Positions 51,203 through 60,267 of a DNA stretch of 64,000 nt are shown in pieces. The notes below the pieces were generated by a model. That model had not been told where the DNA came from, did not search any database, and worked only from the letters and a program-made list of their open reading frames with translations. Both the position numbers and the translations under genes were made by a program. Source of the stretch: a virus; the IMG/VR virus record IMGVR_UViG_3300009182_000002, positions 33,730 through 97,729 of that record; one strand, 5' to 3'. The stretch's first letter is position 1. Each line of letters begins with the position of its first letter.

Positions 51203-51476
51203 TCCTAGGCACCTTCAGGATCGTTCCCGGCTCAATGTTGAATGCGTCCAGAATGGTCGGGTTGGCGTCCATGATCCACCACCAGAGTCCCGGGTCTCCC
51301 AGAAGATCGGCAGCGACCATGTCCATTCGGTCGCCCTCAGTCCACTGGTACTCGATCCATCGAAACTCTCCCATTTGTAGTGGAGGTCTCCGCACTACCG
51401 TCCTTCGGACTTGGCCGTATAGATCTGCAACGGGCGTGACAACAGAGTTTGCGTATCGACTGTTTAGAAAGATCAC
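51195..51476 (-). CDS. LysM/gpX-like baseplate protein (93 aa)
   Basis: The C-terminal 45 residues (EGDRMDMVAADLLGDPGLWWWIMDAN...GTILKVP) form a LysM-type unit as in P2 tail protein X and gp53. Eight-base overlap with the hub gene. It probably connects baseplate proteins or contacts peptidoglycan. Confidence 0.82.
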   Translation of the reverse strand: MIFLNSRYANSVVTPVADLYGQVRRTVVRRPPLQMGEFRWIEYQWTEGDRMDMVAADLLGDPGLWWWIMDANPTILDAFNIEPGTILKVPRNG

Positions 51477-53128
51477 GGCGTCGTCCCTGTTCCAGTGCCT
51501 GTGCCTGTGCCTGTTCCAGTACCTGTTCCGGTGTTTGATCCGGCGGGTGTACCGGGAACAAGAATTCCCGACTTAAGGTCTCCGTTCCCTGTTCCGGCAT
51601 CGCTGAAGAACTTGTTCGAGTCCTCCACACCGCTTCCCCATGTAAGGGGGCGCTGGATGGAAAGGTTGACCTGCGAGTACTTCGGCACCATGTTTTCAGT
51701 GAAGAGCAAGTGCTGAATCTCAACGCTGGTGATTCGACCAACGAACGTGATGTTGGGGCCCAACCAAACACGTACTGGGATGGCGTTCAAGAAACCGTAG
51801 TCAGCAGTGCGAGTGCTCTTATCGCGACCGTCCATTGCCAGAGGATCTTCCGAAGCACCTCCGAGGTACTTGCGGTGGTATGAGGGCTGACCATCTCCGT
51901 TGACTGATTTGTATAGGTACTCGATGTCTGCCAGCGTTCCGTAGGCCTGAAGAGCGTCTACTTTCTGCGCGATGGTTGCGTTCTCGGCGGAAGGTACGAA
52001 CTTTGGAGGCTGTTTTCCTCGACCTCCAAAGACCGAACCACTCACGTACGTAGGGTCTGAATCCGGAACGCCCTTCTCACCGGCTAGCGTCTTGTCTGAT
52101 TGCCAATTGGTGACTTCGATCAACTGGTCTCGTGTCATGGTCAGTTCGATGATCCGGTTTACGAACACCGTTAGACCGACACCAGCCCACCCGCCCATCA
52201 GCGGCAAATTCAGCGGCCTTGACCCCATGACGTTCTGTGGGTCGATGGACTCGGTCATCTGAGTGTTCATGGTCCACGACGACGGGTTGTAGTGGAACCT
52301 GAACCCGTACATGTGCGAGAAGGTCGGGTACGCCGGGTTGCCCTCGAACGTGTGAAGCATGCCATTGCGCCAAGTCGCACCGATGGTCTGCTGGATAGTA
52401 CGGAGTTCACGACCGTCGTACTGTGTGACTGTTCGAGTTCGTGGGCTTCCAAAAGCAATCTTGTTAAGACGAAGATTGGTCTCGATACCTGCCTTGGTAT
52501 CGATGAAAGTTTTGGTGACGCTGGTGGTGCTTCCTGCCCCCGGAGGATTCTGGAGGTTGCCCCCACCACCGGTAGCCGTGGCATCTTCCACGTAGTACTC
52601 GTCGTCCTCGTACTTCTCCATAACGTTTACGATGCTCTCTTGCGTCAGATCGCCCTTGCTAAGAATGGTGTAGACCGCCTTGTTGGTTCGGTAGTGCTGG
52701 TACACGGTGCCAACTAGACCACCGGGTGGCATCCTCGCTGGGTCACCGTTCTTGGCGGCAGGAACCGGAGTGCTACCTGCTCGACCTCCGCTGTTACCTA
52801 TGGGAGGCGCAGAGCCCGTGATCGAGTCCAGTTTGGACGCCATGTCGATAACTTGATCAAGGGTGAACGTCTTCTTTACCGTGTAAGCGCCAGACCACTG
52901 CACCTGAGTGGCGTCCAGCCCGATGTACTTCTTGGATGTCGTATCGGAAGATTTGTAGTCGGGGTTCTTGATGACCAACTGCAAGTAGCAGTTGCCATCA
53001 AGAGCGCTTGATTTGGGGAAGGTGTAGGTGACCTCGTACTGAACCTCGGAGAGGTTCTTGATCGTGACCTTGACATCTTTCTTAGTCAACGTGGGGGCAG
53101 TGATCGGGGGTAGAGAATTGTTAGCCAT
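51473..53128 (-). CDS. Baseplate/hub-associated protein (551 aa)
   Basis: ATG start. No family clearly recognised. N-terminal strands (residues 15-100), a Gly/Pro linker (105-145), then a globular part with TFSHMYGFRFHYNPSSWTM and GWAGVGLTVFVNR...MTRDQ, and finally a run of alternating Gly and Thr (last 20 residues) coded by an unstable simple repeat (51485-51540). Position between the tape-measure genes and gpX marks it as a tail component. Confidence 0.72.
   Translation of the reverse strand: MANNSLPPITAPTLTKKDVKVTIKNLSEVQYEVTYTFPKSSALDGNCYLQLVIKNPDYKSSDTTSKKYIGLDATQVQWSGAYTVKKTFTLDQVIDMASKLDSITGSAPPIGNSGGRAGSTPVPAAKNGDPARMPPGGLVGTVYQHYRTNKAVYTILSKGDLTQESIVNVMEKYEDDEYYVEDATATGGGGNLQNPPGAGSTTSVTKTFIDTKAGIETNLRLNKIAFGSPRTRTVTQYDGRELRTIQQTIGATWRNGMLHTFEGNPAYPTFSHMYGFRFHYNPSSWTMNTQMTESIDPQNVMGSRPLNLPLMGGWAGVGLTVFVNRIIELTMTRDQLIEVTNWQSDKTLAGEKGVPDSDPTYVSGSVFGGRGKQPPKFVPSAENATIAQKVDALQAYGTLADIEYLYKSVNGDGQPSYHRKYLGGASEDPLAMDGRDKSTRTADYGFLNAIPVRVWLGPNITFVGRITSVEIQHLLFTENMVPKYSQVNLSIQRPLTWGSGVEDSNKFFSDAGTGNGDLKSGILVPGTPAGSNTGTGTGTGTGTGTGTGTTP
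51485..51540. repeat. Gly-Thr-coding microsatellite
   Basis: Imperfect tandem repeats of a six-base unit (cctgtt/cctgtg type) at the 3' end of the 551-aa gene. Unit loss or gain keeps the frame and would change only the length of a flexible tail. Confidence 0.7.
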
Positions 53129-55772
53129 AAGCCACCGTCAACTCCTTAGATTCAAGTTCCGTCTTGAGCACCTGCGCGAACCTCACTGCCTGCTTGCTGC
53201 TTGCTTCGCCGATTGCGACGTGGACTGTCATGTCCGTTTGGTGGTGGCCCCATTCATGGCGAACTTCCTCAGCCACCTCCGCCGGTAGCACCATCTCATT
53301 CTCGTGGATCTTGGCGATCTGGTCGTCCTCAATCCGCCACGCACCCTTGGAATACTGGTTGTACTTCGAGAACCACTCAGCGTCGTTGTTAACTGTGGTG
53401 TTGTAATTCTTGGTTCCGGACTGCCAACTGTCGCCCCAACCAGAGAAGTCGTGCGTAAATCCTGTCGGGGTAATTCCGCTGATACCCCAGTCAGTCCACT
53501 TGGTGAAGTTGTTAGACAACTTCTTCATAAACTGCCAGTTCTTCTCTGGGTCTTTCATCGTGTACATGTCCGCAGACGCGCCAAACATTGCACGAATACC
53601 ATCAAGGTGAACATTGTTTACTTGGTAAAGCCCAACGTCATAATGGGGTGCTCCGGAATCTTTCGGGTCAAGCACACGACCACTGGGGTTGTAAACTTCG
53701 CTCGGATCTCCCCCGGTCTCTCTCATGCCGATTGTCCAGAGGATTTTGGCAACGTCCTCAGAGACGTTGTGGGCCTTGATGAAGTCTTTGAGCCATTTGG
53801 GACCCTTGCCCGATGGACCGGAGTACGTTCCACTCCCATCTCCGGTGGCGGTGGTTCCCGAAGACGTTGAGTTGACTCCTGCGGGCGAGGGCGCGGGGGG
53901 CTTGTCGTCGTTCCTTACGTGGCCAAGGCTGGCCCATGGCGCGCTGTTCGTAATAACCTGAAGTATCGATTGCGCCTTAGCGGAAATGCCACTGAGGCCA
54001 ACGCTTACGCTGACCCCAAGGAACGCTGGAGAAGATGTGCCGAGGGTTGAGGTGCCGGTGCTGCCAGCGTTGTTGTTGGCTGGTTTTGTTCCCGGAGTTT
54101 GGCTAGTCGTCCCCGTACTTCCCGTGGTTCCTCCTGTGGTTGCCGCTCCAGTGCTGTCTCCGGGAACAGGAGTGTTAGGCACGCCCTGAGACCCACCATC
54201 CCAGTACCGGATGCTCTTCGTGTAGTGAGGCCCGTACCAGCCTGTGAACGCGGTGTTCTGCTCAACGGTGTCCTCGCGCGAGTTTGCCGCGTGGATAATG
54301 GTGTTGCCCCCAGCAAAGATGGCAATGTGGTGGGCACCGTTTCGGTACAGGATGAAGTCTCCCGGCTGCTCCTGTCCGTGCGGGATCTGCTTCGGCTTGG
54401 TGTCCGCTTCGTAGTCTCCCGTGTAGTCCGGTGCGTTAATGCCAAATTGCTTGAGCACCCACCAAGTGAAGGTCGCGCAATCCCAGCCGTTTTGGGGACT
54501 GGCGGACTGCTGTCCACCGGGAAGTGTGGATGAATCAATGTAGGGAACCTTGCCGACGTACTTCCTCGCAAGGCTGACGATCTCTCCACCAGTGACGTAC
54601 TTCTGCGCCCCGATAGCATCGAAGACATCGACAGCGTCGATGTAGCCACCGTTGGCCTTGAGCAAAGCGCCTACAGATCCTACGACCGCGCTTCCCGGTC
54701 CCGTGGACGTGAACCCTTCGTACGCGCTGAGCACGGTTGCGAGACCCTGAAGGGCGTCGCTGAGTATTCCCGCATTCTCGGCCAGCGATGTGAATGCGTC
54801 GTTCATCCCAGCCCCGAGATTCAACCCGGCGGAGTAACCATTCACCAATGAGTTCCGGAAAGCGTTTCCTTTGCGGCTCTCGCTGCTGGAGTAGCGCAGA
54901 CCTGCCGCACGAACGTTCAGGTTGCCGTTGTCGAACCCGAGCGACTTCATGGTCTTGGCGTCGTTCGCTGCGTAGCGTCCCTTGTTAGCGGTTCGCTTGA
55001 AGATTGCGTCCTTGATAAGCATCTGCATTCCGGGGTCTGGGATGTACGACTGGAGCATCAGGTCCATCGCCCCGCCCGGACGAAGTCCCATCTGGATCTG
55101 ATCAGCCGACGGGTTCGCCCCATACACGGTCTTAACAAGGTGGTCTGCGATAGACGCGACGTCCTTCGGGTTGCCCTTCGAGTCAAAGGACTCGAAGCCA
55201 AGCATCCGGAGTCGGTTAGTCATCACTGGGTTAGTGCTCTGCGAGCCGAGGATTCCGGAAACCTGCTCATTGTCAAGACCCGTTGTTAGGGACATCGCCC
55301 CAACTTGACCAAGCATGTTCTGGCCCGCTGCCCCGTATGGGTTGAAGCCCATGTTCGACAGGATGGCTGCGGATCGCTGTGCCGAGCCGACACTGGACTG
55401 GTAGTCGCCGAGGATGTTCTGCGACATTCGGGACAGCCGGTCAAAGTCGCCTGCACCCATGTGACGCCCGGTTGCCAGCGATGCTTGGAACAGAGCCTGC
55501 TGCATATCAACGGCATCAGCCGCCGCTGGCATCATGCCGAGGATTCCACCAGCAGCCGCAGTGCCGATACGGGCAGCCACAGAGCCCGCCGTCATTCCTG
55601 ATCCGCCGCTAGCGAGGATTGGCGGAGGGAACATCGGCATCGGAGCGGGTAGGCCGCCTCCGTCGCTCTTACTCACCTTGCTTTGAAGGTTGGACTTGAT
55701 CTGCGTCAGATCATTGATGATCTCCGCAAAAGCACCGTTGAACACGGTGTCCTTGGGGTGCTGCTCCGTCAT
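53121..55772 (-). CDS. Tape-measure-type protein with NlpC/P60 and lysozyme-like domains (883 aa)
   Basis: Residues about 70-350 are close to the upstream 959-aa protein (shared ILGMMP...VDMQQALFQAS, QIQMGLRPGGA.DLMLQSYIPDPGMQ). Residues 395-525 are an NlpC/P60 peptidase: NGWDCATFTWWVLK with C432, HHIAIFAGG with H481/H482, IIHAA with H494. Residues 660-810 are a lysozyme-like transglycosylase domain with E685 in MRETGG and VGLYQVNN. The C-terminus carries GAWRIEDDQIAKIHENEM. It probably helps the tail cross the cell wall. ATG start, 1-base overlap with the upstream gene. Confidence 0.85.
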   Translation of the reverse strand: MTEQHPKDTVFNGAFAEIINDLTQIKSNLQSKVSKSDGGGLPAPMPMFPPPILASGGSGMTAGSVAARIGTAAAGGILGMMPAAADAVDMQQALFQASLATGRHMGAGDFDRLSRMSQNILGDYQSSVGSAQRSAAILSNMGFNPYGAAGQNMLGQVGAMSLTTGLDNEQVSGILGSQSTNPVMTNRLRMLGFESFDSKGNPKDVASIADHLVKTVYGANPSADQIQMGLRPGGAMDLMLQSYIPDPGMQMLIKDAIFKRTANKGRYAANDAKTMKSLGFDNGNLNVRAAGLRYSSSESRKGNAFRNSLVNGYSAGLNLGAGMNDAFTSLAENAGILSDALQGLATVLSAYEGFTSTGPGSAVVGSVGALLKANGGYIDAVDVFDAIGAQKYVTGGEIVSLARKYVGKVPYIDSSTLPGGQQSASPQNGWDCATFTWWVLKQFGINAPDYTGDYEADTKPKQIPHGQEQPGDFILYRNGAHHIAIFAGGNTIIHAANSREDTVEQNTAFTGWYGPHYTKSIRYWDGGSQGVPNTPVPGDSTGAATTGGTTGSTGTTSQTPGTKPANNNAGSTGTSTLGTSSPAFLGVSVSVGLSGISAKAQSILQVITNSAPWASLGHVRNDDKPPAPSPAGVNSTSSGTTATGDGSGTYSGPSGKGPKWLKDFIKAHNVSEDVAKILWTIGMRETGGDPSEVYNPSGRVLDPKDSGAPHYDVGLYQVNNVHLDGIRAMFGASADMYTMKDPEKNWQFMKKLSNNFTKWTDWGISGITPTGFTHDFSGWGDSWQSGTKNYNTTVNNDAEWFSKYNQYSKGAWRIEDDQIAKIHENEMVLPAEVAEEVRHEWGHHQTDMTVHVAIGEASSKQAVRFAQVLKTELESKELTVAYG

Positions 55773-58651
55773 CAGAGATGCCCGCCTCCGATGCGGTCGA
55801 GCATGCTGTCCTCATCAAGCATCTGCTTGACCTTGCGGGCCACTCGCCGAGCATCGTCGTCCGTAGCCTTAGCAACAGACAGGTTGATAACAACGTTGTT
55901 CCCGATCTTGCTAGGCGACGAAGTCTGGCCGGCTCGAGACTCGCGCATCACGGTTCGCACTGCCTCGGCGGCAGGTGCCGGAAGGATCATCTCGTTCTGG
56001 TGGATGTTCGCGATCTGATCCTTGTCGATGCGCCACGCACCCTTTGAGAAACCTTGGTGCCAGTCGGGGTGCGCGTCGTAGTCTGCCAGTCCTTTTGAGT
56101 ACTCGGAAGAGGTGCCTGAGTAGGCGTTCCAATCATTCCAACCGTTGTATTTGGGGTCACTTTTGGTCAAGAAGCCGATGTGCGCGTTGTACGCGGGATC
56201 AAAGATCTTGGCCGGGGTGTAGTCAACGGTTTCACCGCCTGCGGTCTTGTTGGTCACATCATTCATTTGGAACAGGCCAAAATCCGTAGAACCGGCCCAT
56301 TCTCCGCTGGTGTTCTTGTGGGTGATGTTTGGATTTCCTCCCGACTCTCCAAGCACCACTCCGTAGGCGGTTCTCAGGTCTCCTCCTGAGAACCCGGTGT
56401 CGTGAAGAAGTTTCACCAAGTTGGCTCCGGACAATGTCCCAGAACCGTAGTTTCCTGATGCAACTCCGGGAGTGGCAGTCGAGTTGGCAGCACCAACACT
56501 TTGCGACGACGTTCCTTGATTTACTCCAAGCGATGCATAGCCCGGGTCTACTCCGATGGCGCTGAGGATGCTTTGGGCTTTGCCGCTTGTTCCACTCAAC
56601 CCGCTTCCGACGTTCACGCCAGTGAACTGCGGTGCAATCCCAGTGATGATGGGAGTTGACGAGGTGTTGGCGCTAGCAACAGTGGTGTTGGATGTCGATG
56701 CGCTGGACGCACTGCCCGTGTCGTTGGGTCCATTGATTCCGGGGGCGATGAAGACGTGCATCTCGTCCACGGCCTTGCCGTAGTCGCCGCCCCAACCCAA
56801 CTTGCCGCTGAACCCAGCCAAGATCTTGTGAGCCTCTGCCTGTTGCTCAGAAGACATGTAGTGCTTGCCAATGCCAGTGCTCTCGTCAGGGGCCTGCAAG
56901 ACGTCGTAACGGATATCGACAGCGTAACCAGCGTGGTCTGAAATCTTGTCCTTGGTCATGCGACCCGGACGGTACTCCCACGAGTCGAGAGGTCCCTTGG
57001 TCAAGGTGAGCGGACCAGCGCCGTTGTTACCAAGGAGTGGGTCTTCCTGCCATTGCTTAAGGAAGTCTTGGAAGATCGGACCAGCCCAGTCGGCAACCGT
57101 GATGCTGCGACCACCGGCAACGCTGAACGTTTTGAGGTGCGGATCGCCGTCTTGCAAGGCGGGGTGACCAGAGATCGTTAGACCTCCGTCAGCGAACCGC
57201 TTTGCGTTCAGGCTCTTGAAGAGATCCACGCCGTACTTCTGCACAGCGTCCGCCTGCACGACGAACTCTCCGTCGCTGAGTAGCGCGGGAATCTTGTCGC
57301 CCTTAGGACCACCGGGACCCCGAATCGTGCCGCCGCCAGCGTGACCAACCATCTTGAGCAGGCTGGTGATCGCGCTCCCGCCGGGAACCATGCTGAGCAT
57401 CCCGGCAATAGCCTGACCGGGACCAGTGCCCAAGAAGCCAGAGCCGAACCCGCTGACCGTTGCCAAGCCCTGAAGCAAATCGCTGATGATGCCGACGTTC
57501 GTAGCAAGTTCTGTGAACGCATCGTTCAGGCTCGATGCCGCGTCAAGACCGGCGCTGAATCCATTGACAGAAGAGTTACGGAAGGCATTGCTCTTACGAC
57601 TCTCACTGCTGGCGTAATTCATACCAGCGCCTCGCGGGTTGAGGCGGTCGTTGGTAAGCCCGAGTTTCCCGGCAGTCGTAGCATCGTTAGCCGTGTACTG
57701 GCCGTTGTTCAAGGCTTGCTTGAACATGTTGTCCTTGACCAACTGCTGCATCCCGGGATCGGGGATGTAGGACTGGAGCATCAGGTCAAGAGCGCCGCCG
57801 GGCCGAAGACCCATTTGGATCTGCTCTGGTTTGGGACTGTTTCCGTATACGACCTTGACAATGTGCTTAGCAATGGACGCAACGTCCTTTGGGTTGCCAG
57901 CAGAGTCAAACGTCTCGAAACCGATCATCCGCATGCGGTTGGTCATCACGGAGTTCGTGCTCTGGGTCGCGAGCGTTCCGGAGACCTGCTCGTTGGACAT
58001 GCCGGTCGTCAGCGAGATCGCGCCGACCTGACCGAGCATCTTCTGACCGGCAGCGCCGTAGGGATTGAACCCGAACTGCGAGACGATAGCGGCGGAACGC
58101 TGAGCGGAACCAATAGACGTCTGCATGTTGCCGAAGTTCGACTGGGTCATCCTCGACAACCTGTCGAAGTCACCGGCACCCATGTGGCGACCAGTGGCCA
58201 TAGACGCTTGGAAGAGCGCCTGCTGCATGTCAACGCCGTTGGCGGTGTCCGGCATCATGCCGAGAATGCCACCGCCGACAGCCGTGATACCACGAAGCGC
58301 GGCGGATGCGGGGGTGATGCTGCCGAGGCCGAGGCCTCCACCACCACCACCCTGCACGGGAGACGGGGGCAAGCCCATGGGCGGAGGAAGACCGCCGACA
58401 GGAGACCCGTTCGGAGGAGGCGGACCACCGCCCGTACCACCCGGGTTGTTGAAGGGGCTTGGTGCGATGGGCGTGCTGATTGCCCCAGTGCCCACAGGCT
58501 GACCGTTAGCCTGACCGGTACCGCCAGATCCGGTGGCGTTCTTGATGTTGGAAGACCACGTCTTAGCAGCGGTTCCGCTGTTGTTGAGCAGGTCGTTGAT
58601 GTCGTGAAGCAGTTGTTTGATCTGCTTCAGATCATCAATGTGAGTGCTCAT
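55772..58651 (-). CDS. Tape-measure protein with M15-type peptidase and lysozyme-like domains (959 aa)
   Basis: Coiled coil at 1-30, Gly/Pro linker to 115, then the domain shared with the 883-aa paralogue (about 125-400). Residues 435-490 carry a tape-measure motif (GGTIRGPGGPKGDKIPALLS, GEFVVQADAV). Residues 500-640 have the M15 metallopeptidase layout: SDHAGYAVDIRYD (H573, D579) and DEMHVF (H632). Residues 745-850 form a lysozyme-like domain with E769 in LGESGG and FGLFQMND. The C-terminal segment GAWRIDKDQIANIHQNEM is shared with the paralogue. ATG start in a four-base overlap with the frameshift extension. Confidence 0.87.
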   Translation of the reverse strand: MSTHIDDLKQIKQLLHDINDLLNNSGTAAKTWSSNIKNATGSGGTGQANGQPVGTGAISTPIAPSPFNNPGGTGGGPPPPNGSPVGGLPPPMGLPPSPVQGGGGGGLGLGSITPASAALRGITAVGGGILGMMPDTANGVDMQQALFQASMATGRHMGAGDFDRLSRMTQSNFGNMQTSIGSAQRSAAIVSQFGFNPYGAAGQKMLGQVGAISLTTGMSNEQVSGTLATQSTNSVMTNRMRMIGFETFDSAGNPKDVASIAKHIVKVVYGNSPKPEQIQMGLRPGGALDLMLQSYIPDPGMQQLVKDNMFKQALNNGQYTANDATTAGKLGLTNDRLNPRGAGMNYASSESRKSNAFRNSSVNGFSAGLDAASSLNDAFTELATNVGIISDLLQGLATVSGFGSGFLGTGPGQAIAGMLSMVPGGSAITSLLKMVGHAGGGTIRGPGGPKGDKIPALLSDGEFVVQADAVQKYGVDLFKSLNAKRFADGGLTISGHPALQDGDPHLKTFSVAGGRSITVADWAGPIFQDFLKQWQEDPLLGNNGAGPLTLTKGPLDSWEYRPGRMTKDKISDHAGYAVDIRYDVLQAPDESTGIGKHYMSSEQQAEAHKILAGFSGKLGWGGDYGKAVDEMHVFIAPGINGPNDTGSASSASTSNTTVASANTSSTPIITGIAPQFTGVNVGSGLSGTSGKAQSILSAIGVDPGYASLGVNQGTSSQSVGAANSTATPGVASGNYGSGTLSGANLVKLLHDTGFSGGDLRTAYGVVLGESGGNPNITHKNTSGEWAGSTDFGLFQMNDVTNKTAGGETVDYTPAKIFDPAYNAHIGFLTKSDPKYNGWNDWNAYSGTSSEYSKGLADYDAHPDWHQGFSKGAWRIDKDQIANIHQNEMILPAPAAEAVRTVMRESRAGQTSSPSKIGNNVVINLSVAKATDDDARRVARKVKQMLDEDSMLDRIGGGHL

Positions 58652-58809
58652 GCGGACCTTCCTCTACGACTACGTCTAGCAACGGCTCTTTGCAGCCACT
58701 CGTACCTCTCCCTAGGGGAGAGGGCCCTGATATCGCTCAGGGTCCATCCGGGGTATGCGACAGAGATTGCTTCGTAGGAATCGAGTAGGTTCGCGTATTC
58801 GGTTAAATC
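58648..58809 (-). CDS. Putative +1 frameshift extension of tail assembly chaperone (53 aa)
   Basis: Directly after the chaperone stop, the +1 frame encodes 53 residues (DLTEYANLLDSY...GWTLSDIRALSPRERYEWL) ending in an ATGA overlap with the 959-aa gene. No ATG, GTG or TTG occurs in this frame between its preceding stop (58837-58839) and the end, so it cannot start by itself. The frames overlap over 12 codons that contain TTG-TTT-CGC and CTC-TGA. The content resembles the small DUF6760-type partner seen beside contractile-tail chaperones (recalled). Frameshifting is therefore likely. A sequencing error is the alternative. Confidence 0.62.
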   Translation of the reverse strand, partial: DLTEYANLLDSYEAISVAYPGWTLSDIRALSPRERYEWLQRAVARRSRRGRSA

Positions 58810-59617
58810 AGAGGCGAAACAAGGCTGCCATCGCGAACGGCAGGCTCATCTCCTCTTCGCAGTGCTGACACTTCTTGGTGATCTCGCCGAGGCGGGGTCC
58901 AGTAACCCGCTTGGCAATCTCTTCTACGATTTTCTCTCGGTCTCGGATGCTCAACTTCCGAACCTGTCCTGCGCCCATAACGGGAAGCCCATTGATCTCC
59001 GTCACGCACGACTCAAGCAACGCCGTGTTGAGTTCCGAGTTGGTCTTATCAACGGCATCGAGGATCTTCCGCTGGGTAGCGCCGGTAGGAAGAGTGACCT
59101 CGACCGGGCCGATCTTGCAGTTGACCTCGAAGTTCCTATCGCCCGGGTTCTCCATCACACGAACCGGAACGTCCTCAACGAGGTCGATGGTCAGGTCCTG
59201 AGACTCGTTGCAGGAAGGGCAGGTGACCGAGACGTCCACCGTGGGGCCGAAGGTTGCGCGACGGATTCCGAGCAAGAGGTCGTCTCGGTCTCCAGACAGG
59301 AGCATGTCCAGCATCTGACCGTTCGGCTTGTTATCTCCGAGGCGGACTACTCCGCGCTGAAGAATTGCCGACAGGAACTTTCCGGTTCCCTGAGTCTTGG
59401 AGATGTACTCCTCGTCCTCACCGTTGAGTTCCCGGACCTCGCACTCCCTAACAACCTCGCCCTTGTCGTTGACGAAACCGCCGGACAGTGTGACGAAGGT
59501 GTCGGGGAGTTCAGTAGCGACGATGCTGGGGATTTCGGTGTCGTCCTCAGCAAGGGCCTTAGCAACCATCTCGTTGATAAGGTCCGGGCTGTCCACTGCG
59601 TTCACGGTGTTATTCAC
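58808..59617 (-). CDS. Tail assembly chaperone/baseplate hub assembly-like protein (269 aa)
   Basis: ATG start. Residues 135-145 (TCPSCNESQDL) and 248-255 (CQHCEEE) form a zinc site as in the T4 gp26-type baseplate assembly proteins of contractile systems. The central segment has VEVTLPTGATQRKI and KTNSELNTALLESCV. Position just before the tape-measure genes is that of the tail assembly chaperone. Its frame shift into the extension at 58648 would give a product of about 322 residues. Confidence 0.8.
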   Translation of the reverse strand: MNNTVNAVDSPDLINEMVAKALAEDDTEIPSIVATELPDTFVTLSGGFVNDKGEVVRECEVRELNGEDEEYISKTQGTGKFLSAILQRGVVRLGDNKPNGQMLDMLLSGDRDDLLLGIRRATFGPTVDVSVTCPSCNESQDLTIDLVEDVPVRVMENPGDRNFEVNCKIGPVEVTLPTGATQRKILDAVDKTNSELNTALLESCVTEINGLPVMGAGQVRKLSIRDREKIVEEIAKRVTGPRLGEITKKCQHCEEEMSLPFAMAALFRL

Positions 59618-59658
59618 TGTTGTTAGTCCTTTTGAAGATCTTGACGGGTGTTATGAAA

Positions 59659-60246
59659 TTAAGAGGGGAAAGTAGTGGAGGCGTTACCGGTTGCGTAGTT
59701 ATCAGCCCACGTCATCTCGAATCCCTCGTGGACAACAGACATCTGCTCCACCATGAGGGCGTTGTCGCCAGCGTTCAGGTCTGAGTAGGCCACCGAGGTG
59801 ATCCATGCGTTGTAAACCTTGAACCGCAGCGCCACGTTGTTGGTGTCGTTGTGACCCGGGTGCTTCAACACCGAGATGTCGATGGTGGTCCGGAACTGAC
59901 CCTTGGACGTGTTGGTACCGGCGGAGATGTCGAACAGACGCTTCATCCATAGCCAGTTCTGGTTAGTACCAAGAACGACACCGCGAGTGAAAGTCAAAGG
60001 TGAGAAACTTGTCTGACCCGGAATCTGATGTACATTAGTGTTATAGCCTCCCTCGCGGTAAGGGATAGACTCCGTTGTAACAGTCAAACCACTGATCTGA
60101 GTGAAACCAATGCTGGTATCCAACTTGACCGCTGCGGCGTTGCTGCCCGGGTCAGAGATGTTGGTGAACTTGGCGAGGAACCGGAAATTCCGTACGGGGT
60201 CAGTCTCCAGACTTGACCGAAGATTGACGTAATTAGGCGTGGCCAC
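59659..60246 (-). CDS. Tail tube protein (195 aa)
   Basis: ATG start. DPVRNFRFLAKF near the N-terminus, SIGFTQISGLTVTTESIPYREGG and PGQTSFSPLTFTRGVVLG match the gp19-like tail tube family. It lies directly after the sheath gene, the order expected in contractile tails. Confidence 0.93.
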   Translation of the reverse strand: MATPNYVNLRSSLETDPVRNFRFLAKFTNISDPGSNAAAVKLDTSIGFTQISGLTVTTESIPYREGGYNTNVHQIPGQTSFSPLTFTRGVVLGTNQNWLWMKRLFDISAGTNTSKGQFRTTIDISVLKHPGHNDTNNVALRFKVYNAWITSVAYSDLNAGDNALMVEQMSVVHEGFEMTWADNYATGNASTTFPS

Positions 60247-60267
60247 GGTTGCTATCTCCTTGCTTGA

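Noticed and set aside
57341-58777. Long rightward open frame (478 aa) opposite the tape-measure gene
   Set aside because: It is antisense to a well-supported protein with recognisable domains, has no ribosome site, and its composition (Arg/Val/Gly-rich) is that of a shadow frame in GC-rich DNA.
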